Of a stretch of 64,000 bases of DNA, positions 18,152 to 26,501 are shown in pieces. A model generated the notes under the pieces. The model worked only from the letters and a program-made list of their open reading frames with translations, searched no databases and was not told the origin of the DNA. The stretch is taken from positions 2,046,001 to 2,110,000 of the forward strand of contig NZ_JAYRYK010000001.1 in assembly GCF_041916975.1 (NCBI RefSeq), read 5' to 3'. Position numbers and translations under genes: made by a program. Each line of letters opens with the position of its first letter. Positions within the stretch are counted from its first letter, which is position 1. Source of the stretch: Sphingosinicella sp041916975 (lineage in GTDB: Bacteria > Pseudomonadota > Alphaproteobacteria > Sphingomonadales > Sphingomonadaceae).

Positions 18152-18808
18152 ATGAAACTGCCGAAGATCCTGTTGTCGCTGGGGATGCTGGCGCTGGTTG
18201 CCGCCTGCACGACGCCCTTCACCGCCGATGTTTCCCGCTTCCAGCGCCTGCCGGCGCCATCGGGCGAGAGCTTCACGATCGAGGCACGCGACGCAGCGCG
18301 ATCGGGCGGGCTCGAGTTCGCGCAATATGCGTCGTACGTCGAGAACAGACTGGTCCAGCAGGGCTATCAGCGCGCCGCTTCGCCCGAGGCGGCAACGCTC
18401 GTCGTCAAGCTCGACTACGGCGTCAACGACGGCCGCGAAAAGATCGACACCCGCTACACCGGCTTCGGCGCAGGTTACGGCGGCTGGGGCGGCTGGGGCT
18501 GGCCCTATTACAGCCGCTACCGCTATCATCCCTATTACTGGGGTTCGTTCTACGATCCGTTCTGGGGCCCGGGCTTCGGCGGCGGCACCGAGGTTTACAG
18601 CTACACCGTCTACCGCTCGTTCCTGGACATGGACATCGTCCGCAAGAACGGCGCACCGGTGTTCGAGGGCCGCGCCGAGGCGACGACGCGCTCGTCCGAC
18701 CTCACCAAGCTGGTGCCCAACCTCGTCGAGGCGATGTTCTCGGGTTTCCCGGGCAACTCCGGGCAGACCGTGCGCGTGAAGATCGACCAGAAGAAAAGCG
18801 GCTACTGA
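18152..18808 (+). CDS. DUF4136-type lipoprotein
   Basis: 218 residues. Lipoprotein signal MKLPKILLSLGMLALVAAC with Cys at residue 19, so it is probably anchored in the outer membrane. The DUF4136 fold follows, interrupted by a very glycine/tyrosine/tryptophan-rich stretch (about residues 105-150) before YSYTVYRSFLDMDIV. Function unknown. The start is the third of three close candidates (GTG 18143, ATG 18146, ATG 18152); AGGTGA at 18141-18146 best fits the last. Confidence 0.75.
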   Translation: MKLPKILLSLGMLALVAACTTPFTADVSRFQRLPAPSGESFTIEARDAARSGGLEFAQYASYVENRLVQQGYQRAASPEAATLVVKLDYGVNDGREKIDTRYTGFGAGYGGWGGWGWPYYSRYRYHPYYWGSFYDPFWGPGFGGGTEVYSYTVYRSFLDMDIVRKNGAPVFEGRAEATTRSSDLTKLVPNLVEAMFSGFPGNSGQTVRVKIDQKKSGY

Positions 18809-18852
18809 GCGTTCGTGCTGCGACAGGGTCCGCCCTATCGCAGCGCCTCGCA

Positions 18853-18889
18853 CCCAAAACCGGTTCCCACTCTTGCCTGCGATGTTCTA
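18853..18889 (+). repeat. Possible dispersed alphaproteobacterial intergenic repeat
   Basis: The segment around AAAACCGGTTCCCACTCTT resembles an intergenic repeat that I recall from many alphaproteobacterial genomes. Only one copy is seen in this window, so the repeat status is from memory and not shown by the sequence. Confidence 0.35.
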
Positions 18890-18899
18890 AGAACAGCGC

Positions 18900-19850
18900 G
18901 TGGGTATATTCGACATCTTCCGCCGCCAGACGGTGAACCCCGTCACTGCCGCCAGCACCGATACGGGCGGCACCAGTCTCATCGGGCGGCTCGCGGCGAT
19001 TCCGCGCTGGATGCTGCTGATCCTCGGCGCGTTCTTCGCGGCGATCCTCTACTGGGGCGTCCTTGGCAGCCTGCTGTCGGACACGCGCGCCGATCTTACC
19101 GTACGCCCTGACACGACTGTGCTGCCGCCGGGCGGAAGCGTTGCGGTCGCGACGGCCGCGATGCTGCTCGATCGTGCGCTGGACAAGGGCTGGACACCGA
19201 ACGACAGCCTGCTGCGCCCCACGGGCCTGCTCGAAGACATGCCCGCCTTCCAGCGCGGGCAGCATTCGGCGATCAGTGCCTTCGTCACCAGCTTCGACCA
19301 GGGCGTGGGCGGCGACCCTGAACTCAGCGAAGCGGCGGACGCGCTCAAGACGCCGCCGGAACGCGGCTGGCTGCACGGCGACTTCCCCTTCATCGGCGGC
19401 TCCGCCGAAGGCCGCTACCGTGACGCGGTGGAAGCGCTTGCGCGCTACAATCGCGCGGTTGCCGAAAGCGAGGCGCCGGGCGAGGGCGATGCGCGCGAAC
19501 TCCGGCTTGCGCTGCTCAGCCTTCACGCCGCGCTCGGCGAGGAGGCCGGCGCGGTCGACCGCATGATCGACGATAGCCGCGTGGGCAGCGCCGATGCGCA
19601 GTTCAACGAGGTGCGCGGCGCGGCCTATGCCGCCGCCATGCTGATGCGCGGACTGCGCGAGGATTTCGGCACGACGATCGGCCAGCGCCAGCTCGCCGCG
19701 ACGTGGGCCGAAACGACGGAGGCACTGGATGCCGTTTCCGGAAAACGCCCCACCTTCGGTGTCGGCCGTCAGGATTTCGTCGAGCAGGGCTATTTTCTGA
19801 TGCGGGCGCGCGAATCGCTGCGCACGATCGCGGCGGGTCTGGCACGATGA
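18900..19850 (+). CDS. DUF2333-family membrane-anchored protein
   Basis: 316 residues, GTG start. One membrane helix (WMLLILGAFFAAILYWGVLG, about residues 38-57) is followed by a large soluble domain. The sequence AAMLLDRALDKGWTPND and GLLEDMPAFQRGQHSAIS resemble the DUF2333 family, of unknown function. It overlaps the universal stress protein gene by 4 bases (ATGA), so the two are co-translated and may act together under stress; that is inference. Confidence 0.65.
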   Translation: MGIFDIFRRQTVNPVTAASTDTGGTSLIGRLAAIPRWMLLILGAFFAAILYWGVLGSLLSDTRADLTVRPDTTVLPPGGSVAVATAAMLLDRALDKGWTPNDSLLRPTGLLEDMPAFQRGQHSAISAFVTSFDQGVGGDPELSEAADALKTPPERGWLHGDFPFIGGSAEGRYRDAVEALARYNRAVAESEAPGEGDARELRLALLSLHAALGEEAGAVDRMIDDSRVGSADAQFNEVRGAAYAAAMLMRGLREDFGTTIGQRQLAATWAETTEALDAVSGKRPTFGVGRQDFVEQGYFLMRARESLRTIAAGLAR

Positions 19851-20305
19851 CGGTGCCGAACTTCCTGGTCGTCGTCGACGATACCGACGAATCGGCGCTT
19901 GCCATGCGTTATGCGGCGATCCGCGCGAAGATGACGGGCGGCAACATCGTGCTCGCACACGTCATTCCGAAGCCCGAATTCCTGCTTTCCGGCGGGCTCC
20001 AGGACATGATCGCCGCCGAGGCACAGGAAGCCGCCGAAGCGCTGCTGAGCCGCAAGGCCGACGAGGTGATGGCGGTTTCGGGCCAGCGCCCGGCGCTCCT
20101 CATCCGCGAGGGCAAGGCCGTTGACGAAGTCAGCCAGATGCTGACCGAGAACAATGTCCACGCACTGATCCTGGGCGCGGCCGCGAAAGGCGCGCCGGGG
20201 CCGCTCGTCAGCCACTTCTCTGGCGAGCGCGCGGGCAACCTTCCGTGCGTGGTGGTGATCGTGCCCGGCGGGCTTGATCCGGACGCGATCGACCGTCTGG
20301 CTTGA
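19847..20305 (+). CDS. Universal stress protein family
   Basis: 152 residues, single UspA domain. Strand 1 is NFLVVVDDTDESALAMRYA and the C-terminal part carries LILGAAAKGAPGPLVSHFSG followed by NLPCVVVIVPGG. The usual ATP-binding G-2x-G-9x-G-S/T pattern is only partly matched, so nucleotide binding is uncertain. Its start overlaps the stop of the DUF2333 gene. Confidence 0.85.
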   Translation: MTVPNFLVVVDDTDESALAMRYAAIRAKMTGGNIVLAHVIPKPEFLLSGGLQDMIAAEAQEAAEALLSRKADEVMAVSGQRPALLIREGKAVDEVSQMLTENNVHALILGAAAKGAPGPLVSHFSGERAGNLPCVVVIVPGGLDPDAIDRLA

Positions 20306-20389
20306 TCCGGCGGCCAAGGCACGCCACATGGGACGAGTATCAGGATCGGACACCCTTCCAAGGACTCCCACCCCGCAAGGACTCCCGCC

Positions 20390-20947
20390 ATGTTCATAGA
20401 AACCCAGGCCACACCCAACCCCGCGACCGTGAAGTTCCTTCCGGGCCGCGCTGTGATGCCTTCGGGAACCATCGATTTCGGTTCGCCCGAAGCCGCCGAA
20501 GCCTCGCCGCTCGCAAGCGCGCTCTTCACGCTCGGTGATGTTTCCGGCGTGTTCCTGGGCAGTGACTTCATCTCGGTGACGCGCGCCGAAGGCGGCAGCG
20601 ATTGGCGCGAGCTGAAGCCGCAGGTGCTCGGCATCATCGTCGATCATTTCGCGAGCGGTGCGCCGCTCCTGAACGAAACCGCCGCCGATGAAGCCGAAAT
20701 CGAGGACGACCCCGAAACCGCGGACATCGTCGCGCAGATCAAGGACCTGCTGGAAACGCGCATCCGTCCCGCGGTCGCGAACGACGGCGGCGACATCATC
20801 TACAAGGGCTTCCGCGAAGGCGTCGTCTACCTGCAGATGCAGGGCGCCTGCTCGGGCTGCCCGTCTTCAACGGCAACGCTGAAGAACGGCATCGAAAACC
20901 TTCTGAAATATTATGTGCCTGAAGTAACGGACGTCCGCGCCGTCTGA
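20390..20947 (+). CDS. NfuA-type Fe-S cluster carrier
   Basis: Carries and delivers Fe-S clusters. 185 residues with the Nfu N-terminal domain (MFIETQATPNPATVKFLPG) and a C-terminal NifU-like domain holding the cluster-binding CSGCPSS near residue 152. The ribosome binding site AAGGA lies in the second of two CAAGGACTCCC direct repeats (20359-20369 and 20376-20386) just ahead of the ATG. Matches the scaffold/carrier type common in alphaproteobacteria. Confidence 0.93.
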   Translation: MFIETQATPNPATVKFLPGRAVMPSGTIDFGSPEAAEASPLASALFTLGDVSGVFLGSDFISVTRAEGGSDWRELKPQVLGIIVDHFASGAPLLNETAADEAEIEDDPETADIVAQIKDLLETRIRPAVANDGGDIIYKGFREGVVYLQMQGACSGCPSSTATLKNGIENLLKYYVPEVTDVRAV

Positions 20948-20979
20948 CGGATGCGGCCACGATAAAACAGGGAGTCCCC

Positions 20980-21573
20980 ATGACCGATCATCTGCTGAGC
21001 GACCGCGACCTCGACCTTATCTTGCGCAGCGCGAGGACGCACAACGACTGGTCCGACCGTGCGGTCAGTGACGTGCAGCTGCGCGCGATCTACGACCTGA
21101 TGCGCATGGGGCCTACGTCGGCGAACTGCAGCCCCGCGCGAATTGTGTTCGCGAAAACCGCGGAAGCCCGCGAAAAGCTCGCCGCCTGCGCGTCCGGCAC
21201 CAACGGAGCGAAGATCCGGCAGGCGCCGGTGACCGCGATCATCGGCATGGACATGAAGTTCTACGACCAGCTGCCCAAGCTGTTCCCGCATACCGATGCG
21301 CGCGCCTGGTTCACGAGCAACGATGCACTCGTTCGCGAAACCGCGTTCCGCAATTCGTCTTTGCAGGGCGCGTATTTCCTTATCGCGGCGCGCGCGATCG
21401 GACTGAATTGCGGCCCGATGTCCGGCTTCGACAAGGCGAAGGTCGATGCGGCCTTCTTCGCGGGCACGGACATCGAGACGAACTTCATCTGCTCGATCGG
21501 CTACGGCACGGAGAAGAACCTGTTCGCGCGCAGCCCGCGCCTGTCGTTCGAAGAGGCTGCGTCCATCATCTGA
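20980..21573 (+). CDS. RutE/HadB-like nitroreductase-fold malonic semialdehyde reductase
   Basis: 197-residue FMN nitroreductase-family protein. The N-terminal half reads RSARTHNDWSDRAVSDVQLRAIYD followed by MGPTSANCSPARIVF, closely like RutE (probable malonic semialdehyde reductase) and HadB-type proteins. No other rut pyrimidine-degradation genes are present here, so the physiological substrate is open. Its stop overlaps the tsaB start by one base. Confidence 0.85.
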   Translation: MTDHLLSDRDLDLILRSARTHNDWSDRAVSDVQLRAIYDLMRMGPTSANCSPARIVFAKTAEAREKLAACASGTNGAKIRQAPVTAIIGMDMKFYDQLPKLFPHTDARAWFTSNDALVRETAFRNSSLQGAYFLIAARAIGLNCGPMSGFDKAKVDAAFFAGTDIETNFICSIGYGTEKNLFARSPRLSFEEAASII

Positions 21574-22187
21574 TGCTGCTCGCGATCGAAACCGGCACTG
21601 CCGCCTGTTCGGTCGCGATGATCGACGGGACCACCATCGTTGCAGCGCGGCACGAGATCATCGGCCGCGGCCATGCCGAGCGGCTCGTTCCGCTTGTCGA
21701 GGCCGTACTCGCCGAAACGGGCGGGCGCCCCAGCGCCATTGCCGTTGACGTGGGGCCGGGCAGCTTCACCGGGCTTCGCGTCGGCATCGCGGCGGCGCGG
21801 GGGTTCGGGCTCGTCTGGGCCGTGCCGGTTTTCGGTTATTCATCGATGACGCTGGTCGCCGCGAGCGTGCTTGCCGCGCACGATGCCGCGCCTCTCACCG
21901 TGGTGATGGACGCCGGGCGCGGCGAGGTGTTCGTGCAAACCTTCGATCGGGATCTGAAACCGGCGGCGCCCGCCGCCGCGATGCCGATCGCTGCCGCGGC
22001 CGGGGCCTACGAAGGGGCTCTTGCGGGGACGGGTGCGCCCATACTGAAAGAGGCCGGCAGCGCGGCGATGATTCTCTCCGAGACACCGCCCGACGCACGC
22101 GATGTGAGGCTGCTGCCGGCAGGGCTCCGCAGCTTGCCGCCGACGCCGCTCTACGTACGCGCGCCCGACGCGAAGCTGCCCGCATGA
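21573..22187 (+). CDS. tsaB: tRNA threonylcarbamoyladenosine synthesis protein TsaB
   Basis: Partner of TsaD in making t6A37 on ANN-decoding tRNAs. 204 residues, ASKHA fold. The N-terminus MLLAIETGTAACSVAMID and the segment VDVGPGSFTGLRVGIAAARGF are diagnostic. The tsaB-rimI pair, overlapping by 4 bases, is a standard arrangement. Confidence 0.94.
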   Translation: MLLAIETGTAACSVAMIDGTTIVAARHEIIGRGHAERLVPLVEAVLAETGGRPSAIAVDVGPGSFTGLRVGIAAARGFGLVWAVPVFGYSSMTLVAASVLAAHDAAPLTVVMDAGRGEVFVQTFDRDLKPAAPAAAMPIAAAAGAYEGALAGTGAPILKEAGSAAMILSETPPDARDVRLLPAGLRSLPPTPLYVRAPDAKLPA

Positions 22188-22642
22188 GGCACTATCGGCC
22201 CGTGACGATCGACGACGTTCCCGCGCTCGCGGCGCTGATGTCGCGCGCGTTCGATCCGCAGTACGGCGAGGGCTGGAACGGCAGTCAGTTGCTCGGCACA
22301 CTCTCGATGTCCGGCACGCGCGCCGAAGTGGCGGTTGCGGACGGCGTACCCGCCGGCTTCGCGCTGACGCGCCTTGCCGCCGAGGATTGCGAGCTTCTGC
22401 TGATCGCGGTTGAGCCCTTGCGCAGCAGGCAGGGTATCGGAACAGAATTGCTGAGAAGATCAATCGACCTTGCGAAAGACGCGCAGGTCCAGCGCATGTT
22501 CCTGGAAGTCCGTACCGGCAACAGTGCTGCACGCGGGCTTTATGAACGCCACGGATTTATCTGTGTCGGACAGAGAAAAGATTATTATGTGGGTGAGAAT
22601 CATTTGCGCTTTGACGCAATGACCATGGCGCTCGCGCTCTAG
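22184..22642 (+). CDS. rimI: Ribosomal-protein-alanine N-acetyltransferase RimI
   Basis: GNAT enzyme that acetylates the N-terminal alanine of ribosomal protein S18. 152 residues. Acetyl-CoA motif A is LLIAVEPLRSRQGIGTELLRRSI, and the C-terminal GNSAARGLYERHGFICVGQRKDYY is typical of RimI. Start codon overlaps the tsaB stop. Confidence 0.92.
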   Translation: MRHYRPVTIDDVPALAALMSRAFDPQYGEGWNGSQLLGTLSMSGTRAEVAVADGVPAGFALTRLAAEDCELLLIAVEPLRSRQGIGTELLRRSIDLAKDAQVQRMFLEVRTGNSAARGLYERHGFICVGQRKDYYVGENHLRFDAMTMALAL

Positions 22643-22655
22643 ACATTCCGCACCC

Positions 22656-22680
22656 TCGCAAATCACGTTAAATCTTGCGA
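22656..22680. promoter_or_regulatory. Inverted repeat upstream of mucR
   Basis: TCGCAA (22656-22661) and TTGCGA (22675-22680) are a perfect 6-base inverted repeat with a 13-base spacer in the AT-rich 102-base region before mucR. MucR proteins bind AT-rich promoters including their own, so this region is a plausible control site. Confidence 0.35.
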
Positions 22681-22744
22681 AAATTGTTCAAACGCTACAT
22701 AAATCCGGGCACCAACAACAAAATGGTCGGGGTCATCGGGTCTT

Positions 22745-23164
22745 ATGAACGAACATAGCGATAATCATCAGGAATTACTTGCGCTTACGGCAGACGTTGT
22801 GTCGTCACACGTCGCAAACAATACGGTAGCGGTTTCAGACCTGCCGAACCTTATTGAAAATGTTTATTCGACACTTGCGAAGCTTGGCGGGGTGGTGGAA
22901 CCTGCAAAGCCGAAGCAGGAGCCTGCGGTTTCTGTCCGCGCGTCGATAAAGCCGGACTACATCATCTGTCTTGAAGACGGCAAGAAGCTGAAAATGCTGA
23001 AGCGTCACCTCATGACGCATTACAACATGACGCCGGACGATTATCGCGCGAAGTGGAATCTTCCCGCCGACTATCCGATGGTCGCTCCCAACTATGCTTT
23101 GCAACGTCAGGCCCTCGCCAAGAAGATCGGCCTCGGCACCAAGCGCACCGGCAAGCGCAAGTAG
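22745..23164 (+). CDS. mucR: MucR/Ros-family zinc-finger-like regulator
   Basis: 139-residue DNA-binding regulator. The DNA-binding region reads YIICLEDGKKLKMLKRHLMTH and continues YNMTPDDYRAKW, the Ros/MucR prokaryotic zinc-finger fold. The second zinc ligand (Cys in Ros) is Asp here, as in several MucR proteins, leaving Cys, Asp, His, His. A basic C-terminal tail (GTKRTGKRK) follows. MucR proteins act as H-NS-like regulators of surface polysaccharide and cell-cycle genes in other alphaproteobacteria. A strong terminator ends the unit before fur. Confidence 0.92.
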   Translation: MNEHSDNHQELLALTADVVSSHVANNTVAVSDLPNLIENVYSTLAKLGGVVEPAKPKQEPAVSVRASIKPDYIICLEDGKKLKMLKRHLMTHYNMTPDDYRAKWNLPADYPMVAPNYALQRQALAKKIGLGTKRTGKRK

Positions 23165-23185
23165 CCCCGCGCGGCAACGTCAAAT

Positions 23186-23213
23186 GAACAGGGACGGACT
23201 TGTCCGTCCCTGT
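23186..23213 (+). terminator. Rho-independent terminator after mucR
   Basis: 13-base perfect inverted repeat (AACAGGGACGGAC / GTCCGTCCCTGTT) with only two bases between the arms, followed by T residues, 21 bases after the mucR stop. It separates mucR from fur. Confidence 0.88.
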
Positions 23214-23234
23214 TTCCGTGCCTAAACTCCGGCC

Positions 23235-23660
23235 ATGACAAAGATCGACATCGAAGCCATTTGCGCCGAGCGCGGTCTCCGCATCACCGAGCAGCGCCGC
23301 GTGATCGCGCGGGTGCTTTCCGATGCCGAGGACCATCCTGATGTCGAGGAGCTGTACCGGCGGGCATCGGCGATCGATTCCGGCATTTCCATCGCGACGG
23401 TCTATCGTACCGTGCGCCTCTTCGAGGAGGCAGGCATCCTTGAACGTCACGACTTCCGCGACGGGCGCTCGCGCTATGAACCGACGCCCGAGGAGCATCA
23501 CGATCACCTGATCGATGTGGAAACCGGCACGGTCATCGAGTTCCACGACGATGCGCTCGAAGAGTTGCAGCGTCTTATTGCCGAACGTCTCGGCTTCGAA
23601 CTCGTCGATCATCGGCTGGAACTTTACGGTCGCCCGACCAAGACGAAGCCGGCCAACTGA
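23235..23660 (+). CDS. fur: Fur-family metal-responsive repressor
   Basis: 141-residue winged-helix repressor. The DNA-recognition helix is in ISIATVYRTVRLFEEAGI (near residues 51-68) and the metal-site segment EEHHDHLIDVETGTVIEF lies near residues 87-104. The CxxC zinc cysteines of gammaproteobacterial Fur are absent, as in the alphaproteobacterial Fur/Mur group, so the metal may be iron or manganese. The fur-miaB-phoH order is conserved in this class. Confidence 0.9.
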   Translation: MTKIDIEAICAERGLRITEQRRVIARVLSDAEDHPDVEELYRRASAIDSGISIATVYRTVRLFEEAGILERHDFRDGRSRYEPTPEEHHDHLIDVETGTVIEFHDDALEELQRLIAERLGFELVDHRLELYGRPTKTKPAN

Positions 23661-23674
23661 AATCCGGACCCAAC

Positions 23675-24982
23675 GTGTCTGATCCCCGTTCCTATTTCGT
23701 CAAGACGTTCGGCTGCCAGATGAACGTCTACGACAGTGAGCGCATGGCGGAGCTGCTGGAGGCGGAAGGCCACACGCAGGCCGCATCGGCGGAGGACGCC
23801 GACATCGTCGTGCTCAACACCTGCCACATCCGCGAGCGGGCGAGCGAGAAGGTCTATTCGGAGATCGGCCGCCTGAAACACCGCGACGGGCCGAAGCCCA
23901 TCGTGGCGGTCGCCGGCTGCGTGGCGCAGGCCGAAGGCGCCGAGATCGTGCGACGCGCACCCGCGGTCGATGTCGTCGTGGGGCCGCAGGCTTATCACCG
24001 GCTGCCGGACCTGATCGCGCGGGCGAAGGAACGCCCCGTGGAGACCGACCTGCCGACGCTCGAGAAGTTCGAGGCGCTGGGCAAGCGCCGGAAGGCTGCG
24101 CCGTCCTCGTTCCTGACGATCCAGGAAGGGTGCGACAAGTTCTGCACCTATTGCGTGGTGCCCTACACGCGCGGCGCCGAGGTTTCGCGGCCAGCCAACG
24201 CGATCCTTGAAGAAGCGCGGCGGCTTGCAGGCGAGGGCGCGCGCGAGATCGTGCTGCTCGGCCAGAACGTCAACGCCTATCGCCACGACCGGACCGATTT
24301 CGCAGCGCTCATCGCCGAGGTGGCAGCGATCGAAGGAATCGCCCGCATCCGCTACACGACGAGCCATCCCGCAGACATGACGGACGCGCTGATTGACGCG
24401 CACCGCACGATCGACGAGCTGATGCCCTATCTGCACCTCCCCGTGCAGTCCGGCTCCAACCGCGTGCTGAAGGCGATGAATCGCTCGCACACGGCAGAGA
24501 CCTATCTCGCCATCATCGAGAAGCTGCGCGCCGCACGGGCGGACATGGCGATCTCGGGCGATTTCATCGTCGGTTTCCCCGGCGAGACAGAAGCCGAGTT
24601 CGAGGACACGCTCGCGATCATCCGCGCGGCGAACTACGCGCAGGGCTATTCGTTCAAATATTCGGCGCGCCCCGGCACCCCCGCAGCCGAGATGGACGGG
24701 CAGATCGACGAGGACGTGAAATCGGATCGTCTGCACCGCCTGCAGGCGCTGGTGCAGGAACAGCAGCTCGCGTTCAACCGCGGCGCACTCGGCCGCACCA
24801 TACCCATCCTGCTGGAACGCCCCGGCAAGCGCGACGGGCAGCTGATCGGCAAGACGCCGTGGCTGCAATCCGTGTATGTCGATGCAGCCGGCACACACAT
24901 CGGAGACATTGTGACGGTGGAGATCGAGGGCGCCTTCGCGAACAGTCTTGCAGGACGCATCGCATTCGCCGAAGCTGCCTGA
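23675..24982 (+). CDS. miaB: tRNA-2-methylthio-N6-dimethylallyladenosine synthase MiaB
   Basis: Radical-SAM enzyme that methylthiolates i6A37 in tRNA. 435 residues, GTG start. The N-terminal cluster cysteines are in TFGCQMNVYDSE, NTCHIRERA and AGCVAQAEG; the radical-SAM motif is CDKFCTYCVVPYTRG (near residue 150). A TRAM domain closes the C-terminus. It begins 14 bases after fur and its stop is 2 bases before the phoH start. Confidence 0.96.
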   Translation: MSDPRSYFVKTFGCQMNVYDSERMAELLEAEGHTQAASAEDADIVVLNTCHIRERASEKVYSEIGRLKHRDGPKPIVAVAGCVAQAEGAEIVRRAPAVDVVVGPQAYHRLPDLIARAKERPVETDLPTLEKFEALGKRRKAAPSSFLTIQEGCDKFCTYCVVPYTRGAEVSRPANAILEEARRLAGEGAREIVLLGQNVNAYRHDRTDFAALIAEVAAIEGIARIRYTTSHPADMTDALIDAHRTIDELMPYLHLPVQSGSNRVLKAMNRSHTAETYLAIIEKLRAARADMAISGDFIVGFPGETEAEFEDTLAIIRAANYAQGYSFKYSARPGTPAAEMDGQIDEDVKSDRLHRLQALVQEQQLAFNRGALGRTIPILLERPGKRDGQLIGKTPWLQSVYVDAAGTHIGDIVTVEIEGAFANSLAGRIAFAEAA

Positions 24983-24984
24983 CG

Positions 24985-25989
24985 ATGGCAAAAAAATCCG
25001 CTCCGCTTTCCCCACCCGCCGCCAACGACCGTGTCCGACTCGAACTGGATTTCGACCGCGCCGAACTGCTCGGCGCGCTGTTCGGCCAATACGACCAGAA
25101 CCTGATCTCCATCGAGAACCGGCTCGGCGTTTATATCGCTGCGCGCGGCAACCGACTTTCGATCGAGGGGGAGGCGCACGCAGCGGCACGGGCGCGTGAC
25201 GTGCTGACCGGGCTCTACAACCGCCTCGCGCTCGGGCAGGGGGTCGATATCGGCGATGTGGAAGGGGCGCTCGCGCTCTCGCAGGACCCCTCGCTTGAAG
25301 GCCTGGTTCGTGCCGAGGATGGCGGCGCCTCGCCGGTCATCATCCGTACGCGGCGCAAGACCATTGTGCCGCGCTCGCCGACGCAGCTCCGCTACATGGA
25401 AGCGCTCGCCCGGCAGGACATCATCTTTGCGCTTGGCCCGGCGGGTACCGGCAAGACCTATGTGGCGGTGGCGCAGGCGGTGAGCCAGCTGATCGCGGGC
25501 TCGGTGGATCGGCTGATCCTGTCGCGACCGGCGGTCGAGGCGGGCGAACGGCTCGGCTTCCTGCCCGGCGACATGCGCGAGAAGGTCGATCCGTACCTCC
25601 GCCCGCTCTACGACGCGCTCTACGACATGCTGCCCTCCGAGCAGGTGGAGCGGCGCATCGCCAGCGGCGAGATCGAGATCGCGCCCATCGCCTTCATGCG
25701 CGGACGCACGCTCGCCAATGCCTTTGTCATCCTCGACGAGGCGCAGAACACCACGCCCGAACAGATGAAGATGTTCCTCACCCGCTTCGGGCAGGGAAGC
25801 CGCATGGTCGTTTGCGGCGACCCCAAGCAGGTCGACCTGCCGAACCCCGGCCGCTCCGGCCTCAACGATGCGACACAGCGCCTTGAAGGCATCGACGGCA
25901 TCGCCGTCGTGCGCTTCGGCGTGGCCGACGTGGTACGCCATCCGATCGTCGGCCGGATCGTGGAGGCCTACGAAGGCCCCAATGCTTGA
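24985..25989 (+). CDS. PhoH-like ATPase (PhoL/YbeZ)
   Basis: 334-residue P-loop protein with Walker A FALGPAGTGKTYVA (near residue 150) and Walker B NAFVILDEAQNTTPEQ. PhoH-like proteins are ATPases linked to RNA metabolism and form a unit with YbeY. The N-terminal ~110 residues carry the KH-like domain of the longer PhoH group. It overlaps ybeY by 8 bases. Confidence 0.93.
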   Translation: MAKKSAPLSPPAANDRVRLELDFDRAELLGALFGQYDQNLISIENRLGVYIAARGNRLSIEGEAHAAARARDVLTGLYNRLALGQGVDIGDVEGALALSQDPSLEGLVRAEDGGASPVIIRTRRKTIVPRSPTQLRYMEALARQDIIFALGPAGTGKTYVAVAQAVSQLIAGSVDRLILSRPAVEAGERLGFLPGDMREKVDPYLRPLYDALYDMLPSEQVERRIASGEIEIAPIAFMRGRTLANAFVILDEAQNTTPEQMKMFLTRFGQGSRMVVCGDPKQVDLPNPGRSGLNDATQRLEGIDGIAVVRFGVADVVRHPIVGRIVEAYEGPNA

Positions 25990-26488
25990 TGTCGCCGCAG
26001 GCATTGCCGGCGGCAAGTGGCCGGACGCCGACTGGACCGCGCTTGCCGAAGCCGCCTGCCGCGCCGCACTCGGCGAAACACCCTACGCAGGCCTCATCGA
26101 CGCGAGCTTCTGCTGCGAGATCTCGATCCGACTGACGAATGACGACGAGGTGCAGACGCTGAACGCGCAGTACCGCGGCAAGGACAAGCCGACGAACGTG
26201 CTGTCGTTTCCGATGGTGCAGGCGGACTTGCTGGAGAGCCTGTCGAACAGCGACGACGGCGAAGTGCTGCTTGGCGATATCGTGCTTGCCGACGGCGTCG
26301 TGGCGCGCGAAGCTGCCGAGCGCGGCATCACGATCACCGATCATGCGACGCATCTCATCATCCACGGACTGCTCCATCTCGTCGGCTACGACCACGAGCA
26401 TGACGCCGAAGCCGAGGCGATGGAGGAGATGGAGCGCCGTGCGCTTGCATCGCTGGGGATTGCCAACCCCTACGCCGGCGAGGCATGA
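25982..26488 (+). CDS. ybeY: Endoribonuclease YbeY
   Basis: Metal-dependent RNase used in 16S rRNA maturation and ribosome quality control. 168 residues. The zinc motif is HLIIHGLLHLVGYDHEHD (H-x3-H-x5-H). KDKPTNVLSFPM is another family segment. The start overlaps the end of phoH and the corC gene follows after 13 bases. Confidence 0.95.
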   Translation: MLDVAAGIAGGKWPDADWTALAEAACRAALGETPYAGLIDASFCCEISIRLTNDDEVQTLNAQYRGKDKPTNVLSFPMVQADLLESLSNSDDGEVLLGDIVLADGVVAREAAERGITITDHATHLIIHGLLHLVGYDHEHDAEAEAMEEMERRALASLGIANPYAGEA

Positions 26489-26501
26489 CGGCTGGGAAAC
26501 G

